A stretch of DNA of 64,000 nt from Centropus unirufus (taxonomy: Eukaryota; Chordata; Aves; Cuculiformes; Centropidae). Each line of letters opens with the position of its first letter. The first letter of the stretch is position 1. The stretch spans positions 556,023 through 620,022 of the forward strand of contig VYZI01000113.1 of the NCBI GenBank assembly GCA_013397695.1, given 5' to 3'. A model generated the notes under the pieces. That model ran no database searches. It was not told the DNA's origin and worked only from the letters and a program-made list of their open reading frames with translations. A program made the position numbers and the translations under genes. Shown here one piece after another: positions 50,125 to 62,700 of the stretch.

Positions 50125-50690
50125 TGGACTAGGATCTATTCAGTGACTTCATTAATGGCTTGGGTAGTGGGGCAGAAGATGCTTAGTGAATCTGCTTAAG
50201 GCAAGGGGGACCTGCAGAAAAGGATATCACAATTATAGAGCATCAGAGTCTAAATATCTGTTCCCTCTTGTAATTATCATGGGCACAGGCCTCTTGAAAA
50301 GAGCAGACCTGGTTACTGCAGTCAAGAAAGTTGGGAATTTGTTGTATATTGCTTAGAGAAAATCAGCAGGGGATCAGAGTTCCAGAAAACCAAGCAAGAT
50401 GAAACTGGTTGGCTTTTTAATCTAATGACAAAACCAAATGGAGACATAAGGTAGGATTTAATTATGTTCAGGGCTGTGAAACAAAGGGAAAATAATTAAT
50501 TCCTGAATTACTGTGATGTAGAACACAAGAAAAAAACGAGTTTCAGTTGCAGCAAAGAGGATAGAATATGAAGAAAGAATTGAGATGATAAGAACTGAGC
50601 TGGCAGCACAGGTTGATTAGTAAATTAATGGAATCTCTGCTATTGGAAGAATTCACAGGCTAGGCAATACCCAGGTCTGGGTAAAGCAGT
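50125..50690 (+). mobile_element. Possible ancient CR1 remnant (plus)
   Basis: CAGTGACTTCATTAATGGCT followed by TGGGTAGTGGGGCAGAAGAT resembles the CR1 coding block just before motif C (family pattern FxDFINDLxxGAE). Near the right end, GGAATCTCTGCTATTGGAAG resembles the C-terminal/UTR transition. The middle is unrecognisable and there is no clear 3' terminus. Tentative. Confidence 0.35.
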
Positions 50691-50692
50691 AC

Positions 50693-50742
50693 TGTTGATA
50701 TAGGTGATAGTGATATAATTGATGTAGCTGATATAGTGATAA
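50693..50742. repeat. Cryptic GATATA/GTGATA-type repeat
   Basis: About 50 bp built from GATATAG, GTGATAG, TGATATA, GATGTAG, GATATAG and TGATAAT units. An impure short tandem repeat. Confidence 0.55.
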
Positions 50743-52799
50743 TTCACGAAGAAGCCCACAGTACCTGGGAAGGTGATGTTATATAAGTAGAGCTACATCA
50801 ACTGCATTTAAGTTCATAAAACAACTAAAAGCTATGACCTCCTCTGGAAGGCCAAGTGGCATTTTGTCAAACATTTATAGTAAATGAAGGAGCATACCTA
50901 ATATTCATATGCTTCCACAGAAAAGGAACTTAAAACAAAACCACAAATCTATAAAATCCTACTCTAAGATCTCGAAGAAATGATTACTGCAGAGAACAGT
51001 TTTCAGCTACATTTGTTAAAGCACTGGATTAATTCATCTGTATTTTATTAACTGAAGATAATTTGATTTAAAATCAGCCACTGCATTAGAGAGCTGGTTT
51101 ACGATTAGTATTGAATTAACCAAGATTTTAGAATTCTCAATAAAACTGGAAAAGTTTGACTTTGAAAATCCCAGTCCTAAAAACATTAAGAGGACTATTG
51201 TGATTTCCTCTAAGTTTTTTGCTAAAGAATTAAAGGACTTACAAAGTTGTATATGCACTAAATCTTTGACACAAACCAATTTAGTATGATTGAAGAGATA
51301 CTCTGTGCCGGTCTGCATAAAAAGTGCAAATAAGATTAAAAAGGTTTGCAAAGGACATTAAATGATGGCCAAATGATTTTTTTTCCAAGTACATACTTGA
51401 AAATAGAGCAAACTTAATTATTCCTCCAAATCCACATTTCATACTTCAAACACATAAAATCCATTCTCTAGTGCCCTCAATGGTTTTTAAAGTTGTTATT
51501 TACAGATTTTCAAGATGACAGCAATGAAGCTATAATTTTTGCTGGACTTAATTCATTCGTCTATTCTTCCCTGTGGTAATTTCATTATGTCTTCAACCTG
51601 TGTTCTCACTCCCACTGCTCCAATTGGATGTGAAATTTAAAGCTACCAGATTGTAAAGTTATGCTACCTACTACCTGCTGCCCAAGGGTAATTTAACCAT
51701 TAATTGCTGGAGCACCAGCTAACTTTCCTCTCTTCTAGTGAACAAGATCCTCAAAGCTCACAAGCTTCTCCCATCTCTATGTGTATGATTTATTGATTTA
51801 AGGCTGCATGTCCCCATTATTCTCACAATGAATAAAATGTCTTAAAAACACCCTTTAAGTTAGCCAGTAATTTCAATGGAAATCAAATGAAATTTGGAGA
51901 GGTGGTAGGAAGAATGTCATGGGAAAGTGTCATGGAGAGCAGGACCTCTAAGATTCTAGATGCTTTTATTTTGCTACATCTATCCATGGATGAAAAGCTT
52001 GAAGGGGTCTTACACTGAATAAACACAAACACAGATTCTGCTCATGAATTCAGTGGGTTTATACACATGGAGCATAAGTGTTTGAACACTGGATCCTTTA
52101 ATAACTTAAGACAAGGAAAACAAATGGGAGGACCACTTGTTCATTCTATTCTGATGCTGATTTTCATCATCAATATGTTACACACCTGAAGCTTGTGGAA
52201 AGAGGGGGGTGAGAGGTGCTAGTGACTTGTTTTTAAGTATTTTATCAATTTCTGGAGTTCACAATCCCACTTGGTCCGTTCAAACATTTTTCTTTGGTTT
52301 ATAGAGAGAAAGTCTAGGAAAAAGAATCGGAAAACCCAGCATGAGGGTGATCAGGAGGAAGTGATGAGGGAGAATGGGGGAAACCAATGTCTTACATCTC
52401 TTAAGCGAGGTGACTAAATCACAACACCGATCAGTAGTAACTCAATTCAATCCAAGATTCACCACTGTAAATCTTCTCCTGAATTTAGTCATCTCAGCAT
52501 CCATATAAAGATTCAGGCTTTTTACCAGGTACGGAACTGTTGCTCAGACAAAAAACCTCACTCATCACTTAGGCTTCTTTCTTTATAGGATATTATTTCC
52601 TGAAAAGTCTTTTATTTTAAAGGATTGTCTGTGTATACACACACACACATATGTATGTAGTTTTGTTTTATTTTAATATCTACTATTCTATTAGTTCCTT
52701 TTTACACTACCACCAGGCATCAGGCATCAGGGCCTGATGGCATCATTGGCATCAGGGGGAGGGAGGAGGAGTCATGCATTCTTTATAGTACACATGATA
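50743..52799. other. Non-coding DNA, no gene seen
   Basis: I see no gene. A short (AC)n run is present at 52637-52649 and a GGCATCA/TGATGGC cluster of direct and inverted short repeats at about 52716-52755. The 105-codon frame at 51034-51351 (minus) carries no motif I recognise. Confidence 0.55.
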
Positions 52800-52935
52800 T
52801 CATTGTGAGCACTGTTAAGTAACATCTAAAACATTGGTTTGTTATCCACACTGTTTTGGTCACCAATCTAAAATCATAGTACCATGTGGGCTGCCATGAA
52901 GAAAATTAACTCCACCCCAGCCAAACCAAATATAA
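52800..52935 (-). mobile_element. Diverged LTR end, same family as the 37.5-kb LTR
   Basis: On the minus strand this matches the 5' portion of the same avian LTR type as the copy at 37.47-37.90 kb. Both carry a GAAGAAAA-TTA/CTA-GC block followed by CCCCAGCC or CTCAGTC near the terminus (52899-52925 here, 37867-37895 there). The GTGAGCACTGTTAAGTAACA and TCTAAAACATTGGTTTGTTA segments match the family's next stretch, which the 37.5-kb copy has lost. The terminal TGTCCT is not preserved. A truncated old solo-LTR fragment. Confidence 0.55.
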
Positions 52936-55900
52936 ACAGTCATGAGATTTTAGTTTAGCTATTCCTGCAGAAATCACTGGCGTGGAAATACAGATATTTC
53001 CTACTTCAAGCATTACATTGGCAAAGGGATTCTTTGCTCTTCTATTTATTTTTCTTTCTGACCCTTTTCTTTAGTATCTTCAGAACTGAATGCAGCAAAC
53101 AAAGCCAACAGAGGCATATAATGTATTTTTTGAGTGTTGATGATGATGCCGCAAACATGTTACTAAACTCATAGTAGACATAAAGCCTAGAAGCTTGTGA
53201 TCTTGTCATTATCACTAGACACTGTCTCTTCTATATGAGCTTGTTTCTTTCCTTTCAATAGAAAAGAGATCTTCCCTTTGTTTCAAGGTGATATATCTCC
53301 TCTCCAAAATCCTGTCACCTCTGTCTTTTTTTACTTACTTCCCTCTACTGTATACAGTATATACACATAATATTTATAATCCAAAACTATCCATAAATTA
53401 ATAGATTATCAATGTTTCACAATTAATATTAATAAACCTTGATCTCACACAAAGGATAAAATGTTCAGGAGGTAGAAAGGAGGGAACTTCACCCCTGAAC
53501 TCACAAGAGGGGGTGTCTGAAAACAGATAAGGGTGAAAAACATTTTTAGTGTGAGGTAAGTGGAAAACAAGTCTCATACTCTCAGGTATTTGAGCCAAGG
53601 ATTCCCTGTGTGTTAGTGGACTGAACTTATTCTTCATTGCTAGAGGACTAAAGTGTCTAACTGCAGGAATGATAAATGCTTCTTTCTAGAAAAAGACTTA
53701 GAAATGTACCAAGCACATAGGTTCTACTATAGAGATCACTGATACTACCACAGAGCATCGAATTTTTCATAACACAATTTACTACCTAATGTTCTAATTC
53801 AAAACTTTTGTTCTCTATAAATCTGGAGACTCTTTTACCAAGTCATTCATTCAGGTCAGTCTGTACTTGCATATTACTTGTGAGAAATATATTTCTCATT
53901 CACTCCCAACAGAGCCTTTTTCGGTTTTATCGCCTATTAGCAGTGACATTTTCTCTCCGAGTCTTTCTTCTTCTTTTAGAACTTGACTGTGAGAGTTTCG
54001 TGGCATTTGTGCAGCTTTTATCTCAAGGAAAATGTTACGGCTTTCTTTTTGGTTATTCTGCTGCTGACGTTTGGTGACTTTTTTTTCTTCATATTGACAG
54101 TTTTGTATTTCATAAAGAACAAACTAGCCTAGTGAAGGTGCTTAATTTGCTTTGTCCAGGCTTTATGTTGCCCAGCACAAATATTTTTATTTCATTCCTG
54201 CATTAACCTTCCTCTCTGATGGCCTTTTTCTGCACATTGGTTTCCTCCATGCTCTCTGCCTGAAGCATCCTTTTATTTAAGCAGTAGCCGATCACCTCTG
54301 CTGGTAGCTTCTTGATCTTTTTATTTTTTAAGCATTCAGCATTATAGCACAACATTTTATTTCTATTTATTTTAAATCTGTAAATAAACAAATCTTGTAA
54401 CATTAAGATTTGGAATTATCATTTGGAAAAGGCCAAATACAGTCTTTTTGTTTCTCCTGCTAGCATGCCAGAGCTTACTTATTATTAATCTTTACAGAAT
54501 ACTTATTACATTGACTAAAATCCAAAATATTTTTTCTTCTAATAGCTGCTACAAAGGTAAACTAGAACAGACTCCTGTGCCAAAATGGATGAGATTGGAA
54601 CTACAGCTTCACTGCTAATGACAAATAATACAGAATACTACTGAAGAGCTTTCAAGCAGAGATATATATATATCAGAAAAAACTACAACATTTCTGGTTT
54701 TATACATTTTCTGGAATACTTCAGTTCTAACCAAGTGTAACTAAATTTTAAGATTTCTGTCTGTCTGTCTCTCCAACCATGAATTTACAGGGCTCAATAG
54801 GCTATCAAAATGTATTAGGAAATTGCTCAGTACTTGGTCTCTGTTTTTCATTTCTACTGTTGGGTTATTAAATAATTTTCTGAATTTTAGTAATTTATAT
54901 TTCTTAGCACATTCAGGGTTATTTTCTGTGTTTTCTCAGTTCTTAATAGCTAATAGCTCTGAAAATGACAGCACCCATCTGCCTTGTGCTGCTCTCTCTA
55001 CCACCAATGGTAATACTGCACAGCTAATTAACATAGAAATGAATGGCACAGTAACTGTTGAATCAGATTTTTGACACAGGCAGCTGACACTCATAATGAT
55101 ATACAGTATGGTTTTGACTTAAACAATAATTTCTAATAGAATGAATATTTTCTTACTTATTTAATTTTACCTTTTGAGTAATATCTTACCTTGCATGAAG
55201 CCACAGGTAACTAAATATACAGGTACCATCTCAATCTCCTCTGCTGGTTGCCATCTTTGCTGGCATGTGTAAGAGAATACCATCTATGCAAGGTAGCTTA
55301 ATACCTTTCTCATACCAGCAAGGTGGAAGAATATGGGAGATGTTGAAGGCTTCATATCTTGGACCTGTCAGAACTGAATCTACACTGTCTTGCAACAGGA
55401 TGTTGAAGAATCGGGAAGTAAAAAAAATTCCAGGAGTTATACTTCTACAGTTTCATAAAAAGGCTAAGAACTTATTGCCCAAGATTGTCCCAAGTTATTC
55501 CATTGCCAAGGTAACATTCACTTGCTGTGAAACATCAGATGATCTGTCCCCGTGATTTGTCCTTATATAACTTGTGCATATGGGTCATTCATGTATTAAT
55601 GTTGCAGTCCTGTCACACAACAGTTAACTTGCTAATCAACCCTCTCATCAAGAGGAGTGAGTGGCTGTCAGTGTAAATCTGTACTGGTAAACTGAACTCT
55701 TGTCCTTGCATAAACATTTCTCTATACCATTACATATATTCACGCTCTGAAGATCACCTCCAAAATAATATTGTTCCTTATTTTTTATTACCGTGCAGAA
55801 TAGAACTGCTCCAAGATATATGGTCCCATGAAGTTCAAAGAATCCAGAGATATCATGAAATGTACAATGCTACTATAAAAAAACCCACAAACAAACAAAG

Positions 55901-58869
55901 AACTGCAGTAAAAAGGGATTTTTAAAAAAATAAGGATAGTGGAAGAAAGAATTGATGGCTGAAATATGCAATGTGCTTTACACTCTCTCTAGCCTCAACT
56001 TTGATTCTGATTTCTCATGGGAAGTATAAATGACATCACAGGCTACCATTTAAGTGACATTTTGCAAATCATATAAAGCTAAATAGAAAACGTATAAAGT
56101 GCACTTTTAGAGCAGGTTTAGTTCAGGCTTAATCTTTTTTAAGAAATTGCATTCTCTTGCTAAAAATAATGATTTATAGCTTTCCCCATCAAAACTTAAG
56201 GTTTCGGCATCAGCTGCCAGTTTTTAGTTGCACTGCCTTTTCAAAATGAAACCGTTGTAACTTGCTTGTTTTCTATTAATGTGTGTTTAAATTAACTTTT
56301 AATTGACTTTATTATTTTTTGTAATATCAAATCAAAGCAGATGTACTGAAAAGCTATGCAATGTTCACATATTTATTATACTAAGGGTGGATTTAGAAAC
56401 AACTAGTTACAATAATTTTCACCTTAAGGTACTCTTTAAAGAGTGCAGATGTTAGAATCCAATTGCCACAGGTAGCAGAATTTTTCTAAACAATTATAGA
56501 AATAATTTCTGTGATGATTCTGATAAAATTGGTGATGCTAGACCTGATGCCATTTTAGCCACTTGTAAATATAGAATTAATTTTTTTAAAAAATCAGTAA
56601 AACTCTTTTATGCCAAGTTGGTAGTTCAGAGGGGTAAAAGGTTTATATCTTTACTGATATACACTCTTTCACTTAATCAATACCAACGTGCAACTCAATC
56701 CTGAGTTTGTTTACATCACCACAATCTGAGGAACACCCTTGTAATATCAGTCATATTGATAAGGCTAAATGAGCTAAAAAAAGCAGATCCACACCATAAA
56801 AACACTATAAATTTGGTTCAGAATTCCTTAAATTTGGAGATTTATTATCACAAAGACATAAAAAACTACACTACATCTCCTAGAAAATATTTCCTAGCCC
56901 AGAGCTTCAACAGATTTATATTACTCCTGTAACACAAGAGAACTCATTTCAATTTTAATTCATGTCTAAAATAATCTATAAACTGTCATTAATTGCAGGC
57001 ATTGAAGTTACATTTACATTTCCTCTATCTCCTTGGTGTTTCTCACTATTAAATCAACATAGCTATATCATGTAGGTCACATATGCTAGCTATTCCAATT
57101 GTCTATGTGCTTCTGATGTCTTTTTTTTGACCACTAAACTTCAAGTGAAACAATAGTATGTTAGCATAAAGCTTATGAAAATAATTTATTCATGTCATTT
57201 TATTAAACAGGTATCTTATATATAGTCCATCTGGCATTACTGTGCGTAAATACAGGGAACAGCAGAGTAAAATAATATCCTTGACATCGTATAAGACGAT
57301 GCTCTGAGGCTTTTTTTGACTGCAGCTGAGCTAGGTTAAGCCTATACTTTTCTCCACTCCTTTTCTTCACCCCCAGAACTACTGGCTTCAGCTAGGTATC
57401 AGCACTCCACAATAGCAAACACTGAATGTAGGGTGTTTTCTAACCCAGATAATTTTACAGAAGCCAGGTAGGAATGACTTATTTTGCTCTTAGGTTGGCA
57501 AACAGAAGCAGTGATAACTCTCAGAATTGATGACAACCTGAGAGAAGCTATGAACTGACATTTTTCACCAGATGAACTGCATCTGGAACAGCACATCTGA
57601 TAGTCTCAAATTCAGAATCTTTTAGAGTTTGCTAACTGGTACCTGCAGCTAGAGACTGTAGAGGGTAAGATATGTTCATGATAGATAATACATAAATATG
57701 CCAATAGATAATGCAGTCATTTATCTTTCAATTTTAATTATTTGGGGACTGGGGGAGAGAATTAATTATTAAGTCAACTAAGCTTTTTTTGTCTTAACAC
57801 TGCTCAAGGGTAGTCATGAGAATTGTATATGTATTTTCCAATATGTACATTTCAAACATAAGAAGGTCAGTTATTTCCAAAACATTAATATTAAAAAATT
57901 ATTTTATGATGAGTGTCAACAATAAAGGACATGACTCAAACTCAATAGTCATTTATAACCAGACTAACAGGCTTTCAGTTCTGTTTTTTATAGAATTTGA
58001 CCCTCTATCATTAAAAATTCTGGTACTAAATGTCACAGATGCTGTAAGCTGTATATTGTTTCTGTATTTAAATCTAGACAGATGGCTGGAAAATGAAACA
58101 GCTGTATTTGCTCCAAGAGCCTGGGGGCACAGATTCTTAGAAAAATATTCTTATGATAGGCAAGTACAGATTTTAGGGACAGTCTTACAAATACTTGCTG
58201 CAATAAATGAACTCATATTCGCCTAGAGACTCTTACAATGCCAAAGAAGATAAAGACATGTGAATCACTTTGCACTGGAATGAAGATTTTCAACTTCCTT
58301 TCACTGTAAGATTTACTTCTTGTAAACATTTTATTAAATCAGATAACATTTCAAGGCAACCAAAAGTAATTTGAAACCAGCCTGAATCTTTTGAAATCGA
58401 ATTTGGAATACATTTTGTTAATATTTGTATTTTTATGATTTTATGAATGGTTTAAATGTTTTAAAAATTATGTGGATGCATTATTACTATTTCAGATGTT
58501 CTGATGTCTATTTGCTATTGGATTGTGTTAAAGTATCTTATTCTCTGAGGTTGTTTGCTGATGAGAAAACACAGAGGTAAGCACAGTTGACCTTAATAAG
58601 ATTTTTCTTCAGATCTACAATTTTTTCTCTTTAATGTGAAAAAAAACAACACTAATGCTTTACTAAGGCTATAACTGCATGATGTAATGAGCACTGGCTA
58701 AAGTACTAAGTACTAAATTGAATACATTGATTAAGATCAACACAGTAAAAGAACTGTTATACTCTGTAAGATGAAAAATTGTAATTTCAAAATACCAAAA
58801 TGAGTGAGATGCACGGTGCAGAAGAGGAATTAAAGCAGAACTTAAAAATTAGTCATAAACATATTGCTG
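52936..58869. other. Long non-coding stretch, no gene seen
   Basis: About 5.9 kb with no recognisable gene or transposon. The longest frame of the window (57816-58226, plus, 136 codons) lies here but has no motif I can identify. Other frames (53808-54077, 54823-55074, 55265-55555) are equally anonymous. A TATATATATA run sits at 54661-54672 and a (CTGT)n run at 54757-54772. Confidence 0.5.
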
Positions 58870-59737
58870 CAAATACCAAGATTACATGATGCAATGGCAA
58901 AGTGGCCACCTTCTTGGATGAGGGAAAGATTGTGGATGTAGTCTGCCTGGATTTCAGTAGCTGAAGACCAATGGGATGAGGTTTAATGAGGCCAAATGCT
59001 GGGTCCTGCACTTGGTACACAACAACCCTGTGCAGCACCACAGGCTTGGGGATGAGTGGCTGGGAAGTTGCTTACAGGAGAAGGACCTGGGGGTACTGGT
59101 TGACAGCTGACTGAACATGAGCCAGCAGTGTGCCCAGGTGACCTAGAAAACCGATGGCCTCTATCAGAAACAGTGTGGCCAGCAGGACCAGGGAGGTGAT
59201 TTTGCCTTGTACATGGCACCGGTGAGGCCACACCTCAAATTCTGTGTTTAGTTCTGAGCCCCTCACTACAAGGGTGTTGCGGCTCTAGAGTGCATTCAGA
59301 GAAGGACAACGAAGCTGGTGAAGGGTCTGGAGAGCAAGTCTTGGGAGGAGTGGTTGAGGGAACTAGGGCTGTTCAGCCTGGAGAAGAGGAGGCTGAGGGG
59401 AGACCTCGTCACTGCCTACAACTACTTGAAAGAAGATTGTAGAGAGGTGAGGTGCTGGTCTCTTCTCCCAAGTGACAGGTGATAGGACAATGTGGGGAAT
59501 GGCCTCAAGTGGTGCTGGGGGACATTCAGGTTGGACATTAGGAAAACATTATTGAAAAAGAGGGTCATCAGACCCTGGCAGAGGCTGCCCAGGGAGGTGG
59601 TGGAATCCCCATCCCTGGAGATATTTAAAAGACAGGTAGATGAGGTAATTAAGGATATGGTTTAGTGGCAGATAGGCACAGTTGAACTCAGTGATCTCAG
59701 AAATATTTTCCAACCTAGTGATTCTATAATTCTAATA
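58870..59737 (+). mobile_element. CR1 LINE, internally deleted (plus)
   Basis: A plus-strand CR1 with its 3' end at about 59737 (CAACCTAGTGATTCTATAAT plus a degenerate octamer). It starts in the RT region (GATGAGGGAAAGATTGTGGA, encoding DEGKIVDVVCLDFS of motif A, Asp retained). At about 58958 it jumps directly to CCAATGGGATGAGGTTTAAT, which encodes the block after motif C. Compared with the 28-kb copy, about 360 bp are missing, including motifs B and C. The remainder runs through the ORF2 C-terminal domain (CTGTTCAGCCTGGAGAAGAG, about 59369-59388) and the 3' UTR. The CCTAGTGATTCTA terminus shows the same subfamily as the 28.0-29.3 kb copy on the other strand. Antisense frames at 58983-59266 are by-products. 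Confidence 0.93.
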
Positions 59738-62700
59738 ACACCCATTTGCACCCCCTGGATGTTCCCCCCTTAGGAGAAGCTCTATATTACGCACTTATTT
59801 CAGGTATGCATGTGCAGGTGGTCTCAGGAGCACTGAGCTTGACAACCCCCTCTCTAAATTGCAGTGACTGATGCTTGACCTCTTTTTGAACAGTTGCCCT
59901 AAGAAGATTTTAGTGGGTATGAAATCCAGTGACCTTATTTTGGTCCCTTTTCAGTAGTTTCAACAACTTCATCTCGCAACATGGTTCAAAGACAGTATTT
60001 AGGACAAAATTAAGGAAACAGTTCAGCTGCAGTTTGAAATGCAGTCCTTAATAGTTGCCCAAACAGTTGAAATACATTTCTTAGTGAACCTTCCAATTTG
60101 TATAAGTTTTGCATGACTAGATAAAAAGAAATAAACATTTTGATCTGTGTATCAACAGATGGAAGAGGAGTGTAGAAAGGTAATACTTGGCCTAGTTATT
60201 AAGTCACGAATAAAGCTGCAGTGGTGTTTTTTATCACAAGATGAGATACAGCCAACATTCAAAGTAATGGAATGAGATGCTCAGTACAACTTTATGAACA
60301 TTTGAAGAGCAAATGATGAAAAGCTTAAGGCCTTGGTGCTTTTTGGAAATAGTACATGTACATTTCGTCTACCTTAACCAAATTTTGTTAAATAAAACTT
60401 GAGAATAGATCATAATGCCCGGAATAAATTGTCTGATACTGGCCAAACTCACAAAATCATCATCAGAAAAATTTCCCTCATACATATAAAGTCATAGTAT
60501 TTGTAACATATTTAAAAGCGACTGAAAATAAAACATCAGCAAAATATAGAACCTGAGTTCACTAGTTAGAGACAGAAAAGTGTAACCTTGACAGCAAAAA
60601 AGAAATTGTGTTCCTCTTATCCAAAATATGCTTTGCAGAGTGAGAAGGTCCTTCTCTTTTCATTTTAATTTAGAAAATTTAAGTTTCTTCTCTTCATATG
60701 TACATATGTTTGTTAATACTAAAAATATTAAACAACAACAAAATTAATACTTTATAGAATCCATCTTTCATCTGAAATTTCACATCTCTGTTTAAACACA
60801 TGTAAAAGGAAAATGAAAATCATGATATTGTAAGCTAAAATTTCCCTGAAGTAACACTCAGGCTGGTAATCAGTTATCATGTAAGAGATTAGGACTGAAA
60901 TCATAATGTAAAGTTCTTGCGATTTTTTTCTTTGAATTAAAAGCCAATCCCTTTCTATGAACACTATTTGCTACTCTTCTTTCTGTATATTAAATTCGAT
61001 ATGTAATTTGTTGTACATAAGGCTGAAAAACAAAAAATATTTTGGTATCTTTATGGTATAACTTCTCATATGCATATATATGTATTGTTTTATATGAACT
61101 GTATAGACCAGCGAGGGACCAGAAGGAATTTTGTGACAAAAGCAATCATTAAATATCACAAATGGTGGATAAAAAGTACAAAAACAGTAATGAGTACTAA
61201 AAAATTTGTACACTGGCATTGTATAAGAACTACTGTTTGGAATAAAGTATTTTCCATCTACTAATAGTTGAATATAATTGGTTCAAACAACAAACTATTT
61301 CATACAAATTAACCCATTCATGAACAGAAGAAAATTTATTGAATAAAATACTTTCAAATGAATATTTAACCCACTTGTGTCCAAAAATCATCTTCCTTGA
61401 TTTCATCTTTGAAAATGCTAACTAATGAAAGTTTATCGTTGCCACTTTGTGCTGATTAAATACCCTAATCCTCTTATTTGTGCAGATCCCTAATGATCCC
61501 CACTTTTATTAAAAGTAGGATTCTAATGAAGCTCCTGAGGTGTCACTAGGTAATTACCACTTACAGTCTGAAATGAAGCTCAGTTCCAATCCATTTGCAT
61601 TTAACGTGGTAAAACTAAATGATTAATGTGGTTTTTTACACATTTTTAGTTTTATTTTTTCAGTCTAATGAAACCATAAATTTCAAGCTTTCAAAAATAC
61701 TCCTATCTCTTATTTAATTCTATATGTAATTGAGAACATGCTTTTGCTACAGGTGAAGAGTCCTTTTCAAACGAATTAATTTGGTGTTTTGCAGAGCTAG
61801 TAGATTAAGTGCTACAGAGTGCCTGATGCTGACTGCGCTAGATCTTAGTTCTCTAATTAATAGAATGAAATTTTATAAATTCACAAAAATATTTTGTGAA
61901 AAGATGATAGCAATATTTTCTGCCCACATTGTGTGTACTGACTGACACCCACTAAGCACTGACAGCTGGAAAAAGCCAAAAGCAGAATTCTGCTGCACCA
62001 AAGCAAGTAAGGTCCTAGTTCAGCTGAGTATTCACCATATAGAATGTATTTAGAAATTTGACTTCATTTTAAAGAAGTGGATATATTGCATTTAGCTGGT
62101 TGTACAAAAATTCCTTGTAAAATTATTACAAAAGGATTATGCTTAAAATTTAGGGAAGTATATCAAGCCAACAACACCAGGCTGACACAGTGAGAGAGTG
62201 AGTGGCTTCAGTGAGACTTTTGGGAGGGAATAAATGAATGCTAAGTCAAAACGGACATTAAAGGAGTCATATTTATAAAATTAAAAAAAAAAAAAAAAGA
62301 ATTCCAATTGCAATTTGGGTTCCCTCAAAACTTGCACCAGTAATTCTGCCACTGATATATCTCCCAGGAAAATGAATGACAAACAAGATGGGACAAAACA
62401 AACACCAACAACTCACAACATTCTTCACATCGTTATTCAGCACTATTGAAGAATGCTACTTTCTATGCCTTATATAAGCATTCACCTAGTCTTCTGCTCC
62501 TCTGAGCCAGCAAGGATAAAGATATGTCATTACATTGGCTATCTCAGCTTTGATCTCCAGTTTCTCCTGAGCAATCATGGCATTTTTCCTTGAGCGTATT
62601 AGGAGGCACAAAAGCGTTCCCTGACTCTTATGATCACTAAAAATTTTACCTGCTTCTACACACAGTGCAAGGCAACTTTATTTATCACTATACAGAGATT

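Noticed and set aside
52716..52755. GGCATCA direct and inverted repeats
   Set aside because: Units of 6-7 bp in a small cluster; no element boundaries or coding sequence to support a mobile element or recombination site.
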